Source: JAKFWI01 sp031399165 (GTDB lineage Bacteria; Pseudomonadota; Alphaproteobacteria; Caulobacterales; Aquidulcibacteraceae). Taken from it: DNA of 64,000 nucleotides. Under the pieces are notes generated by a model. It ran no database searches and was not told where the DNA came from. It worked only from the letters and a program-made list of their open reading frames with translations. The stretch lies in NCBI GenBank assembly GCA_031399165.1, contig JANNOO010000043.1:138275-202274 (forward strand), read 5' to 3'. This document shows, one piece after another, positions 35,705 to 44,774 of the stretch. The stretch's first letter is position 1. Each line of letters starts with the position of its first letter. A program made the position numbers and the translations under genes.

Positions 35705-35781
35705 GCGCCCATAGCTCAACTGGATAGAGCACCCGCCTTCTAAGCGGGCGGTTGCAGGTTCGAGTCCTGCTGGGCGCGCCA
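35705..35781 (+). tRNA. tRNA-Arg (anticodon TCT)
   Basis: A 77-base cloverleaf with acceptor GCGCCCA/TGGGCGC, discriminator G and encoded CCA. The anticodon stem CCGCC has the loop TTCTAAG, giving anticodon TCT, which reads AGA (and AGG) arginine codons, rare in the surrounding GC-rich genes. It ends 2 bp before the stop of the convergent metC-like gene. Confidence 0.95.
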
Positions 35782-35783
35782 AG

Positions 35784-36956
35784 TCAGTGAAGATGAGCCA
35801 GACTAGCATCGAGATCGGCGATCAGATCGTCTGCATGCTCCAGCCCGATGGAAAGCCGCAGCAATGGTCCTTCAGCGCGCCAGGGGCGCGCCGTACGCAC
35901 GATCTGCGGGTCGCAGGGAATGATCAAGCTTTCAAAGCCGCCCCAGGAAAAACCCATCGCAAACAGCGAAAGCGATTCAAGAAAAGCCTTCAATTTCTCA
36001 GGCGCCACGGAGTTCAACACGACGCCAAACAATCCGGCAGCGCCAGTGAAGTCTCGCCGCCACAGCGCATGGTCGGGGTGCGAGGCAAGGGCAGGGTGAA
36101 GGACGCAAGCAACTTCGGGCCGCGTTCCTAGCCATTGCGCGATGATGAGTGCGCCCTCTGATTGGCGCTTCAAGCGGACGTGCAAACTGCGCATGCCGCG
36201 CAGCGCGAGATACGCATCGTCCGGCGCACACCCAAGCCCGATTTCCTTGTAAGCGGCGCGCACGCGCGCCGCCCAAGCTGGCGTGGATGAAAGAACCGCG
36301 CCAACAAAAGCATCCGCGTGGCCAGCCTGATATTTTGTCAGCGCCTGAACCGAAAGATCGATGCCGTGATTAAATGGCTTGAAATAGACTCCCGCGGACC
36401 ACGTGTTGTCGATAATCGTGGGAACGCCCCGCGCTTTGGCGGCCGCGGCGATTGCCGGCGCGTCCTGTATCTCGAATGTCAGCGATCCCGGCGATTCCAT
36501 CATGATCGCGCATGTGTCTGCTGTGATCAAACCGGTGATGTCTTGTCCGATGCGTGGATCGAAGTAGATGGTGCGCACGCCGATGCGCTTCAGCATTTTA
36601 TCGCAGAACCGCCGCGTGGGCCCGTATACGGAATCCGTAACCAACAATTCACCGCCAGCCCGCGCCACCGTCAGGATTGCAAGCGTGCAAGCATTGAGCC
36701 CGGACGGCGCCAAGCTGGCGCCTGCGCCGCCTTCGACGGCAATAAGCGCATCGCACAACGCCTGCTGCACCGCCATGCCTTCAAGCGCGTAGGTTTTCAC
36801 CGGCGCGTCATAGAGATCGTCGGTGTCTTTCAGCACCAGGGTAGAAGCATGATGCACCGGCGGGTTGACCGCACCGTCCTGACGCGAAGAATCGCGTCCA
36901 GCTATGTTCACGAGCGTTTCGGGATGCAATTTTCCGAGCGGCGGTATCTTTGCCAT
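35784..36956 (-). CDS. metC: Cystathionine beta-lyase (PLP enzyme)
   Basis: A 390-residue PLP enzyme of the Cys/Met metabolism family. The start at 36956 gives the usual MAKIPPLGKLHPETL beginning. The PLP-lysine is in SVQALTKYQAGHADAFVGAV near residue 200, with the preceding IIDNTWSAGVYFKP and NPPVHHASTLVL family blocks. It cleaves cystathionine to homocysteine, pyruvate and ammonia; other C-S lyase activities are possible. It is last in an operon with cysK and sseA, 4 bp after sseA. Confidence 0.9.
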   Translation of the reverse strand: MAKIPPLGKLHPETLVNIAGRDSSRQDGAVNPPVHHASTLVLKDTDDLYDAPVKTYALEGMAVQQALCDALIAVEGGAGASLAPSGLNACTLAILTVARAGGELLVTDSVYGPTRRFCDKMLKRIGVRTIYFDPRIGQDITGLITADTCAIMMESPGSLTFEIQDAPAIAAAAKARGVPTIIDNTWSAGVYFKPFNHGIDLSVQALTKYQAGHADAFVGAVLSSTPAWAARVRAAYKEIGLGCAPDDAYLALRGMRSLHVRLKRQSEGALIIAQWLGTRPEVACVLHPALASHPDHALWRRDFTGAAGLFGVVLNSVAPEKLKAFLESLSLFAMGFSWGGFESLIIPCDPQIVRTARPWRAEGPLLRLSIGLEHADDLIADLDASLAHLH

Positions 36957-36960
36957 TGCG

Positions 36961-37809
36961 TCAGGCGCTTGCGATCGGCGTATCGGGATGAGCGCCCCAT
37001 TCGGCCCAAGACCCATCATACACGGGCACGTCCCACTTGCCGATGCGCGCAAAGGCAAGCGCCAGCGTGGCGGCCGAAACTCCCGAGCCGCACGTACAGA
37101 TCACCGGCTTGCCAGCTTCTACGCCGACGTCCGCCAGCAGGCGCGCCAGCGTCAGAGGGGCTTTCATTTTGCCGTCCTTGTCGAACAAGAGCGCAGGCGG
37201 AAGATTCAGCGCACCGGGCATGTGTCCGCCCCGAAGTCCGGGACGCGGCTCGGGCTCTACACCGTCAAAGCGTCCCTTGGGACGCGCATCGATAATTTGA
37301 GTTCCAGCCTCGACAGCCTTGCGCATGTCCGGCAGCGTCCGCACGAGGCCGGCATGATAGCGCGTCGAAAAATGGCGCTCCTGCCGGCGCATATCTGGCC
37401 CGTCCTCCACCTCTCCGCCTGCCGCGATCCACGCGGGCAACCCCCCGTCCAGCACGAAAACATCGTCGTGTCCCATGACACGGAAATTCCACCAGACGCG
37501 CGCGGCGGAAAACAACCCGCGTGCGTCATAAACGACGATCGTCGCCCCATCGCCAATACCTGCTTTACGCATGGCGGCCGCGAATTTCTCGGGCGGCGCA
37601 AGCATGTGCGGTAGGGACGAGTTTGTGGCGGCAATGGTGTCGACATCAAAAAAATAAGCGCCGGGAATTCGTGCGCGGGCATGTTCGTCGCGGGCGTCGA
37701 AGGGCTCGATCGGCAAAAACCATGTGGCGTCAATGATCCGCAGATCAGGCGCGCCCAGACGCGATTTCAGCCAATCGACAGAGACGAGCGGGTCTCGCTT
37801 TTCGCTCAT
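36961..37809 (-). CDS. sseA: 3-Mercaptopyruvate (thiosulfate) sulfurtransferase
   Basis: A 282-residue two-domain rhodanese. The inactive N-domain (about 8-135) and active C-domain (about 160-280) are clear: WFLPIEPFDARDEHARARIPGAYFFDVD, RGLFSAARVWW, and the active-site loop CTCGSGVSA with the persulfide-forming cysteine (about residue 236). It moves sulfur from mercaptopyruvate to thiol acceptors. Start at 37809 overlaps the cysK stop by 4 bp, so the genes are coupled. Confidence 0.92.
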   Translation of the reverse strand: MSEKRDPLVSVDWLKSRLGAPDLRIIDATWFLPIEPFDARDEHARARIPGAYFFDVDTIAATNSSLPHMLAPPEKFAAAMRKAGIGDGATIVVYDARGLFSAARVWWNFRVMGHDDVFVLDGGLPAWIAAGGEVEDGPDMRRQERHFSTRYHAGLVRTLPDMRKAVEAGTQIIDARPKGRFDGVEPEPRPGLRGGHMPGALNLPPALLFDKDGKMKAPLTLARLLADVGVEAGKPVICTCGSGVSAATLALAFARIGKWDVPVYDGSWAEWGAHPDTPIASA

Positions 37810-38834
37810 GCGGACTCCATCCATTCAGGATAGGGCAGGTGGCGCGCCCTAAGGAAAGCCGGATTGTAAAGTTTGCTCATATAGCGGGAGCCAAGATCAC
37901 ATAGCACCGTAACGATCGTCTTGCCTGGCCCAAGCGCCTGCGCCAGGCGCATCGCCCCGACTATGTTGATGCCGGCCGAGCCGCCAAGGCACAGCCCTTC
38001 TTCGCGCACCAGCGCGTAAAGGACCGGCAGCATCTCACTGTCCTCGATGCGAAATGCTCTGTCGACTACGGCGCCTTCAAGGTTCGCCGTGATACGGCTC
38101 TGGCCGATGCCTTCGGTAATGGACTCGCCTTCGGCCTTCAGTTTTCCATGGGCATAGTAGTTATAGAGCGCCGCGCCGCCGGGATCGGCCAAGCCGATCC
38201 TGACCGCTGGATTGCGTTCCTTCAGCGCCATGGAGACGCCGGCCAGCGTACCGCCGGTTCCCACCGCGCAGATGAAGCCATCCACGGCGCCTCCGGTCTG
38301 CTCCCAGATTTCACGGCCCGTGGTGTCGTAATGCGCCTGGCGGTTGGCGGTGTTGTCGAACTGGTTTGCCCAGATGGCGCCGTTCGGCTCCCGGGCGTTC
38401 AGCTCATCAGCCAGCCGGCCCGAAAAGCGGACATAATGATCCGGGTGGCTGGCCGGGACGGCATCGACTTCGACAAGCTCTGCGCCCAACAAGCGGATTG
38501 CGTCTTTTTTCTCCTGGCTCTGCGTACGCGGAATGACGATCGTGGCGCGATAGCCGAGCGCTGCGCCGACCAAAGCGATCCCGATGCCCGTATTGCCCGC
38601 GGTGCCCTCAACAATGCGTCCACCGGGACGAAGCACGCCGCGCCGCTCAGCGTCGCGAATAATGTAAAGCGCTGCGCGATCTTTAACCGACTGCCCCGGG
38701 TTCATGAATTCGGCCTTGCCCCAGATGTCACATCTGGTTTCAGTCGAAGCCCGCTTGAGGCGAATGAGAGGCGTGTTGCCTATCGTTTCGATAACGCTGG
38801 GCGCGCTGCGGGCAGGGTGGTGATGAGTGTCCAC
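37806..38834 (-). CDS. cysK: Cysteine synthase A
   Basis: A 342-residue PLP enzyme that makes cysteine from O-acetylserine and sulfide. The PLP-lysine is in NPGQSVKDRAALYII (about residue 51), with the substrate loop VEGTAGNTGIGIAL and phosphate-binding GTGGTLAG. The start is GTG at 38834. The protein is longer than the usual 310-320 residues, with the extra length in the C-terminal third (CLGGSAGINIVGAM and RARHLPYPEWM), as in the group annotated as cysteine synthase A in alphaproteobacteria. First gene of the cysK-sseA-metC operon. Confidence 0.9.
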   Translation of the reverse strand: MDTHHHPARSAPSVIETIGNTPLIRLKRASTETRCDIWGKAEFMNPGQSVKDRAALYIIRDAERRGVLRPGGRIVEGTAGNTGIGIALVGAALGYRATIVIPRTQSQEKKDAIRLLGAELVEVDAVPASHPDHYVRFSGRLADELNAREPNGAIWANQFDNTANRQAHYDTTGREIWEQTGGAVDGFICAVGTGGTLAGVSMALKERNPAVRIGLADPGGAALYNYYAHGKLKAEGESITEGIGQSRITANLEGAVVDRAFRIEDSEMLPVLYALVREEGLCLGGSAGINIVGAMRLAQALGPGKTIVTVLCDLGSRYMSKLYNPAFLRARHLPYPEWMESA

Positions 38835-38886
38835 CGACCTGGTCTAGATGGCCCTCGCACGGGGTTCAAGCAGCGCCTGAACGGGG

Positions 38887-40128
38887 TTAGGCCTTAGCCA
38901 GCGCGACTTGAACAACATCAGTTCTCGCGGTGCGGAAACCGGCTTCACAATAACTGAGGTAGAAGCGCCACAGGCGCTTGAACCGTTCGTCGAAGCCAAG
39001 GCTGCGTATTTCTTCCCAATGGGCCGTGAAGCGCTGCCCCCAGGCGGCAAGGGTGTCAGCGTAATGCTCACCGAAGCGATGCACAGGTTCCCACGCCAAA
39101 CCGGCCTGTGTCGCTTCTTCCTGCAGGCGCGAAAGGCTCGGCAGCATGCCGCCCGGAAAGATGTAGCGTTGAATAAAGTCAGCCCGGCGACGGTAGGCGG
39201 CAAACAGGTCGTCCTTAATCGTTATAATCTGCAACGCGGCGCGGCCACCCGGCTTCAATAGAGAGGACACTTTGGCAAAGTAGTCAGACCAGTACCGCTC
39301 ACCCACGGCCTCGAACATTTCAATCGACGCAATCTTGTCAAAGGCGCCATCGGCATCGCGGTAGTCGAGCAACTTTATTTCTACGCTATCGGATAACCCG
39401 GCGCGCGCGATCCTCTCACGTGCGTACAGAAGTTGCTCGTTCGAAATGGTAAGGCCGGTTACACGCACGCCGTAATCCCGCGCCGCCACTTCCGCAAACC
39501 CGCCCCAACCGCAACCGATCTCAAGGAGATGCTCACCAGGCTTGAGCTGGAGCTTATCTGCCAGCGCCCGATATTTGTTTATCTGACCAGCGGTTAGATC
39601 GTCGCCTGGCTTAAAGCACGCGGATGAGTAGGTCATCGTCGGATCGAGCCACGCTTGGTAGAAGCGATTGCCGAGATCATAATGCTCGTGAATGTTGCGC
39701 CGCGCGCCCTCGCGATTGTTGTCCCGTCGTATATGCGCGATCATGTTGGCCGCCCGCGCTAGCCAATTTCCGCGGAACAAGCGCATGATCTGCTCAGCGT
39801 TAAGGCTGAAGAATTCCAGCACGGCCGACAAATCGGGAGTGTCCCAATAGCCGGCGATGTAGGCGTCAGCAAAGCCGATATCGCCCGCCGCAAGAACCTT
39901 GCGGGCAAAGGCATAGTCGCGCACATCCATCTGCGCCGCCGGTCCGGCCTCGCTTCCCCCGAAGGCGATCACACGCCCACCCGGCAAGCGCATCTCGAGG
40001 CTTCCGTGTTTTGTTGGCAGGCAGGCGAACATTACGGCTTTGGCGCTTGCCGGCGCGCCCTTTATGCTGGCGATCAAGCCAGCGGAGGCCGTTTCAGCCT
40101 TCCGCTTAAATGCGGGATCGGCGCTCAT
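38887..40128 (-). CDS. Cyclopropane-fatty-acyl-phospholipid synthase family methyltransferase
   Basis: A 413-residue SAM-dependent enzyme. ATG at 40128 is preceded by AGGA and chosen over the TTG at 40146. The C-terminal methyltransferase domain has LLEIGCGWGGFAEVAARDYG (SAM motif I) and the family signatures NIHEHYDLGNRFYQAWLDPTMTYSSA and FIQRYIFPGGMLPS. Such enzymes methylate unsaturated phospholipid acyl chains, making cyclopropane or methyl-branched chains. The gene is last in an operon with a DUF1365 gene and a flavin oxidoreductase gene, suggesting the product may be more complex than cyclopropane. Confidence 0.9.
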   Translation of the reverse strand: MSADPAFKRKAETASAGLIASIKGAPASAKAVMFACLPTKHGSLEMRLPGGRVIAFGGSEAGPAAQMDVRDYAFARKVLAAGDIGFADAYIAGYWDTPDLSAVLEFFSLNAEQIMRLFRGNWLARAANMIAHIRRDNNREGARRNIHEHYDLGNRFYQAWLDPTMTYSSACFKPGDDLTAGQINKYRALADKLQLKPGEHLLEIGCGWGGFAEVAARDYGVRVTGLTISNEQLLYARERIARAGLSDSVEIKLLDYRDADGAFDKIASIEMFEAVGERYWSDYFAKVSSLLKPGGRAALQIITIKDDLFAAYRRRADFIQRYIFPGGMLPSLSRLQEEATQAGLAWEPVHRFGEHYADTLAAWGQRFTAHWEEIRSLGFDERFKRLWRFYLSYCEAGFRTARTDVVQVALAKA

Positions 40129-40138
40129 CGGCAAAATC

Positions 40139-40936
40139 CTATTCAACTAATTCGCCCGGCGAAAGGGAGGGTGCATGGTGCAGAGGCGCGGTGTCGGGAT
40201 GTGAGATCGATTGCGCCGGGGGCGGAGGCTTAGGCCGGTACCGTGCGCCCCGGAGCCAAAGCTTCAACGCCTGCCAATGTATTGACGTCACAACGCCGAC
40301 CGTCATCAGGGGCAGTCCAAAGAATGCGCGGATCAACGCCCAATCTGACAAACGAGCACGCCGCCCATTCAACGTGGCGACGTGCTCCAGCACGCCGCCA
40401 GTAATGTTCTCCACCACCAGCGCCAACCGCTCATTTGGCGGCCGCACCTGAAAGCGGTACTCGCCACAAACATCGAAAAATGGGGAGACGTGGAATATTT
40501 TGCGCACGCGCTGCTTTTCGCCGGCGCGGTATGGCGTCACGTAGGAATGCTTCTCGCCGAACGTGTTGCGCACTTCGTAGATTACGCCGGCCAGAGTGCC
40601 GGACTTGTCGAATCCGAACAACAGCGAGATCGGGTTAAATGCGAAGCCGAGAAGGCGCGGCAGGGCGAGGAGTTCAATTCTTCCGCCGTCAATATTCACG
40701 CCTGCCTTGACGAAAGCGTCCTCCGCCCATGCGCGCAAGGGCTGATCGCCGCCGTGATCATCGTCATGGAAGCTGAATAGATTGAACTTGTTGTGCGATA
40801 GAAAGCGAAGCCCGGCCGTATCTTGCGCGATGTTGTCGATGTCTAGCAGCAGATAGAACAGCGAATAGGTGAAGCAATGGGCGCCCGCTTGAACCCGGCG
40901 GTGCGTGGTTTGCGCCCTATAGGCGGCGGAATTCAT
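40139..40936 (-). CDS. DUF1365 family protein
   Basis: A 265-residue protein of DUF1365, function unknown. The start at 40936 gives MNSAAYRAQTTHRRVQAGAH, overlapping the upstream oxidoreductase by 4 bp; a longer frame from 41092 runs into that gene and is rejected. Family blocks include CFTYSLFYLLLDID, LLALPRLLGFAFNPISLLFGFD and IYEVRNTFGEKHSYV. It lies between a flavin oxidoreductase and a cyclopropane-synthase-like enzyme, and this trio recurs in proteobacteria. Confidence 0.9.
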   Translation of the reverse strand: MNSAAYRAQTTHRRVQAGAHCFTYSLFYLLLDIDNIAQDTAGLRFLSHNKFNLFSFHDDDHGGDQPLRAWAEDAFVKAGVNIDGGRIELLALPRLLGFAFNPISLLFGFDKSGTLAGVIYEVRNTFGEKHSYVTPYRAGEKQRVRKIFHVSPFFDVCGEYRFQVRPPNERLALVVENITGGVLEHVATLNGRRARLSDWALIRAFFGLPLMTVGVVTSIHWQALKLWLRGARYRPKPPPPAQSISHPDTAPLHHAPSLSPGELVE

Positions 40937-42255
40937 CCGCTCGCTCCCGCAACAACGGGAGCGGCGTGCGGTCTTGCTCGCGCGGCCTGAGTACGAGATA
41001 CGCTCGAGTTCCAAGGAATGCGCGCGCCCAGGCGCTGGGCTACGGCCAAACCGGAAGCCAAGCCGTCCTCGTGGAAGCCATAGCCCAACCACGCGCCGGC
41101 GAACCAGGTCCGATGCTCGCCCTGCAGACGACCTATCGCATCCTGTGCCGCCAGCGCAGCGTTGTTGAATTGAGGGTGGTCGTACATGAAGCGCGAAAAG
41201 GTTAGCGCTGGCTCCGGGGGCTGATCAGGATTCAGCGTCACAAATACGGGTCGCTGCGGGTCGAGACGCTGGAGACGGTTCATCCAGTACGAAACGCACA
41301 CCCCAGCGCCCTCGTTCCTGCCACGCAAATAATTCCAGGAAGCCCACGCTTTCGTCCGCCTCGGCATTAGACGCTTATCGCGATGCAGGAATGCTTCGTT
41401 GGGCGCGTACTTTATAGCGCCAAGTGCATCCCGCTCGGCACGGGTCGCGTCCAACAGCAGCTCCAGCGATTCGTTCGGGTGGCACGCCAGGACGACGTGG
41501 TCGAAATCAAAGTCGCCGTGAACGGTGCGCACGCTTACGACATTGTCACTGCGGGTAATCGCCTTTACTGCCGCGCCGCTCCGAACGCGTGATCCAAGGG
41601 CCGAGCGAAGTTCGCTGACATAGCTCCGGCTACCGTCGGCGACGGTGCGCCACCCAATGCGGTTCGTGCTGCTCAGCAGCCGGTGATTATCGAAAAAACG
41701 CAGAAATGTGGCGGCCGGATAACGGAGCATGTCGCGCTCCGGCGTCGACCAAATCGCCGCGCCCATCGGCAACAGGTAATTGCTAAGAAAGTGGGGGCTG
41801 AGGCGAAGGCTTTCGATGTATTCTTGGAGCGTCGCGCCGTTTATCGTGTCCCCACGGATATCTTGGAGCGCCGCCCGGTTGAACTTCAAGATATCCGTCA
41901 GCATGGCGAGGAAAGCCGGGCGCGTCAGGTTCCGTTTCCACGCGAACAGACCAGCTATGCCATCGCTCGACCACTCGAACCCGGCCGGATCGCTGACTGA
42001 GAAGCTCATGTCTGACTCGATGCTCTGTACGCCCAGATTATCGAGCAGAGCAGTGAAGTTAGGATAATTTTTCTGATTGAATACGACAAAGCCCGTATCC
42101 ACAGCCATCACGCCGCCATCATAGTCTATTTCAACGGTGTTGGCGTGGCCGCCGAGGCGTTCGTGGCGCTCAAAGAGGGTCACGTCATGGACGTTTCGGA
42201 GCGCCCACGCGGCGCCAAGCCCCGAGACACCCCCACCAATTACTGCAATACGCAT
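40933..42255 (-). CDS. FAD-dependent oxidoreductase (NAD(P)-binding, amine-oxidase type)
   Basis: A 440-residue flavoprotein. The N-terminal dinucleotide-binding motif VIGGGVSGLGAAWAL and the FERHERLGGHANTV block place it in the amine-oxidase/phytoene-desaturase fold; VDTGFVVFNQKNYPNF follows. The C-terminus closes the FAD fold with TWFAGAWLGYGFHEDGLASG. It is the first gene of the lipid-modification operon and overlaps DUF1365 by 4 bp, so a role in oxidising or desaturating the modified acyl chain is inferred. Confidence 0.88.
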   Translation of the reverse strand: MRIAVIGGGVSGLGAAWALRNVHDVTLFERHERLGGHANTVEIDYDGGVMAVDTGFVVFNQKNYPNFTALLDNLGVQSIESDMSFSVSDPAGFEWSSDGIAGLFAWKRNLTRPAFLAMLTDILKFNRAALQDIRGDTINGATLQEYIESLRLSPHFLSNYLLPMGAAIWSTPERDMLRYPAATFLRFFDNHRLLSSTNRIGWRTVADGSRSYVSELRSALGSRVRSGAAVKAITRSDNVVSVRTVHGDFDFDHVVLACHPNESLELLLDATRAERDALGAIKYAPNEAFLHRDKRLMPRRTKAWASWNYLRGRNEGAGVCVSYWMNRLQRLDPQRPVFVTLNPDQPPEPALTFSRFMYDHPQFNNAALAAQDAIGRLQGEHRTWFAGAWLGYGFHEDGLASGLAVAQRLGARIPWNSSVSRTQAARARPHAAPVVAGASG

Positions 42256-42315
42256 TATCCGGTCCTGGCGCCCGGCGTTTGGGCTGATTAACTACGCCAA
42301 GGGCGTGGAATTGGA

Positions 42316-44493
42316 TCAGCCTGAGCGAGCGTAACCGTGTTCTGTCAGCCCAAACAAGGCAAGGCCGAATGCGATGGCGCGGCCCCGCGCGCCATCAGTC
42401 AGCCCCGGGTCGCGATCAAGCGCCATGCGCGCCTCGCTGTCCGCTGCGGAGAGCAAGTTGGCATGCACCTCGCCGTTTACAAACTTGAAGGGAGGGAAAC
42501 CGCTTTGCTGGGTTCCCATGATGTCGCCCATGCCGCGTAATTTATAATCCATCTCCGCTATGATGAAGCCGTCCTCGGTGCGCCGCAGTGAGTCCAGCCT
42601 TTCGCGCGCCGTCTGTCCCAGGGGTGGACGCCACAGAAGCACACACGAACCGGGCTTATCACCGCGGCCGACGCGGCCACGCAATTGGTGCAATTGCGCC
42701 AGCCCAAAGCGTTCGGCGTGCTCAACGACCATGATCGTAGCTTCGGGGATGTTGACCCCCACTTCGATGACGGAGGTCGCCACCAGCAGGAACGCGTCAC
42801 CGGATCGTAGCCGGTCCATCTCCGCATCGCGTGCGGTCGCGGACATGCGCCCGTGGACGAGCGCGACAGCGTCGCCAAAGCGTTGCTTGAGAAGCTCATA
42901 GCGGTCCTCTACGGCCGCTAGATCCAGCGCTTCCGATTCCTCGATCAGCGGGCATACCCAGTATGCGCGTTCACCGCGCTCTGCGGCGTCGGCAATCGCC
43001 TCTACGATTTCGTCAGCCTTGGTAGTGGGTTTGGCGATCGTGCGGATGGGTTTGCGCCCCGGCGGCTTTTCATCGAGTATGGAGATGTCCATATCGCCAT
43101 GTACGGCTAGCGCGAGGGTGCGTGGAATCGGCGTCGCGCTCATCACCAGAACATGTGGATGCAAGCCTTTAGCCACCAGGCGCATACGGTCGGACACGCC
43201 GAAACGGTGCTGTTCATCAATGACGATAAGCCCAAGCTCGGCAAACGAAACATCATCTTGCAATAGGGCGTGTGTGCCGATCACGGCGTTTATCTCGCCT
43301 GCCGCCAACTTTTCCAGAATGGCGCGCTTTTCCTTTCCCTTGTCTCGGCCTGTGAGCACAACCGCCTTTAAATCAGCGGCTTCCAGCATGGGGATCATGC
43401 TTTGACCATGTTGGCGCGCCAGGATTTCGGTAGGAGCCATTAATGCGCTTTGCACGCCCGCTTCAGCCGCACGCGCCATCGCGAGCGCAGCGACCACCGT
43501 TTTACCTGAACCAACATCACCCTGTAGCAATCGCAGCATCGGCGACGCGATCGCCATATCCTTGGCGATTTCGCCAGTCGCGCGCTTCTGCGCCGCTGTA
43601 AGGTCATAAGGCAAAGAGGCGCCAAGCCGTTTCTCGCGCTCACCGTCCGCCAAAAGGGCGCGGCCAGCCTGACTGCGCCGCGCTGCGCGGCGAAGATGCA
43701 GCGCACATTGGCGCAGAAACAATTCGTCATAGGCAAGGCGAGTGCGGTAGGCGCCCTCGGGCGCTAGATCGGCCAGTTCCTGCGGTTGATGTTGGCGCAT
43801 CAAGCTCTCACCGAACCCCGCCCACGCGTTCGCCGAAAGCGTCGCCTGATCGAGCCATTCCGGCGGCGCGCCGAGGAGGGGCGCTGCCTGTTTGATCGCC
43901 CGTTGCAACGTTCGTCCGGCGAGGCCAGCGGTCAGCGGATATACCGGCTCAATCGCAGGTGGAGCGTCCCCCTTCTCTGGATCGACAACATAGTCGGGGT
44001 GAAGCATCTGGCGCTCACCTTTGTAGTGATCCACCTTGCCGCTCACGAGCCGCCGCTGTCCAATGGGCCACATCCGCTCAAGCATTTCCTTGCGCGGCCG
44101 AAAATAAGCCACCGACAGAAAGCCGGTCTCGTCGCGCAGCCGCACGCGATAGGGCGAGCGCGCGGAAAACGACGGCAGGTGCGCATCGACTTCGACATCG
44201 AGCGTAGCGATCTCTCCATCGCGCGTATCAGCGATGGGCACGCGGTTTCGCCGGTCAATTGCCCCATGCGGCATAAGAAACAGCAGGTCGCGCGTGGCCG
44301 GTCCACCCGCCACATGCGCGATCAGCTCGGCGGTATCTTTTTTTGCCCCTTTTAGCGCCGCGGGTGGGGCCAGCAGGGCTGTGAGATCGGGTATCTGGTC
44401 GGACAAGAACGCCACACAGTTGGCCGCACTGACAGGCGTTGAGACTTGGTCTATAGCCCGCGCCCCTGCAAGTCTGGCCTGACCTGATTCCAA
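42316..44493 (-). CDS. recG: ATP-dependent DNA helicase RecG
   Basis: A 725-residue branch-migration helicase acting on stalled forks and Holliday junctions. The wedge (OB) domain is near 85-170. The helicase core carries LLQGDVGSGKTVVA (motif I), IDEQHRFGV (motif II), SATPIPRTLAL (motif III), and QLRGRVGRGDKPG (motif VI). The N-terminal segment LKGAKKDTAELIAH replaces the usual LxGVGPKxAxxL block. The true start is unclear: 44493 is used, but a TTG near 44406 fits homology as well. It is 17 bp from the divergent sdhE. Confidence 0.93.
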   Translation of the reverse strand: MESGQARLAGARAIDQVSTPVSAANCVAFLSDQIPDLTALLAPPAALKGAKKDTAELIAHVAGGPATRDLLFLMPHGAIDRRNRVPIADTRDGEIATLDVEVDAHLPSFSARSPYRVRLRDETGFLSVAYFRPRKEMLERMWPIGQRRLVSGKVDHYKGERQMLHPDYVVDPEKGDAPPAIEPVYPLTAGLAGRTLQRAIKQAAPLLGAPPEWLDQATLSANAWAGFGESLMRQHQPQELADLAPEGAYRTRLAYDELFLRQCALHLRRAARRSQAGRALLADGEREKRLGASLPYDLTAAQKRATGEIAKDMAIASPMLRLLQGDVGSGKTVVAALAMARAAEAGVQSALMAPTEILARQHGQSMIPMLEAADLKAVVLTGRDKGKEKRAILEKLAAGEINAVIGTHALLQDDVSFAELGLIVIDEQHRFGVSDRMRLVAKGLHPHVLVMSATPIPRTLALAVHGDMDISILDEKPPGRKPIRTIAKPTTKADEIVEAIADAAERGERAYWVCPLIEESEALDLAAVEDRYELLKQRFGDAVALVHGRMSATARDAEMDRLRSGDAFLLVATSVIEVGVNIPEATIMVVEHAERFGLAQLHQLRGRVGRGDKPGSCVLLWRPPLGQTARERLDSLRRTEDGFIIAEMDYKLRGMGDIMGTQQSGFPPFKFVNGEVHANLLSAADSEARMALDRDPGLTDGARGRAIAFGLALFGLTEHGYARSG

Positions 44494-44510
44494 CGCCTAT
44501 CTGAAGAGCA

Positions 44511-44774
44511 ATGGACGACCGCCGCAAACGCCTCACCCTCCGCGCCTGGCGGCGGGGCTTCCGTGAGATGGACCTGATCTTGGGGTCTTTTGCAGATTCG
44601 CGCGCCGCCTCGCTATCCGAGGACGAAATGGCGACGTTCGAGGCGCTGCTGGAGGCGGCGGATCAGGATGTTTACGACTGGATACTGGGCCGTGCGCCGG
44701 CGCCGGCTATCCATGACAGCCCCTTGTTCGCAGAGGTGAGGGCGTTCGCAGCTTCGGGAACGGTTCGGTCTTGA
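44511..44774 (+). CDS. sdhE: Succinate dehydrogenase assembly factor SdhE
   Basis: An 87-residue DUF339/SDHAF2 protein. The signature RRGFREMDLILGSF (RGxxEMD) at about residues 14-27 is intact, followed by the helical LLEAADQDVYDWILGR block. SdhE promotes covalent FAD attachment to succinate dehydrogenase. Its stop overlaps the mfd start by 4 bp (TTGA). A neighbouring recG-sdhE-mfd layout is common in alphaproteobacteria. Confidence 0.92.
   Translation: MDDRRKRLTLRAWRRGFREMDLILGSFADSRAASLSEDEMATFEALLEAADQDVYDWILGRAPAPAIHDSPLFAEVRAFAASGTVRS

Noticed and set aside
36318..37295. Plus-strand 325-codon frame across metC and sseA
   Set aside because: It is antisense to two well-matched enzymes and its translation resembles no protein family.
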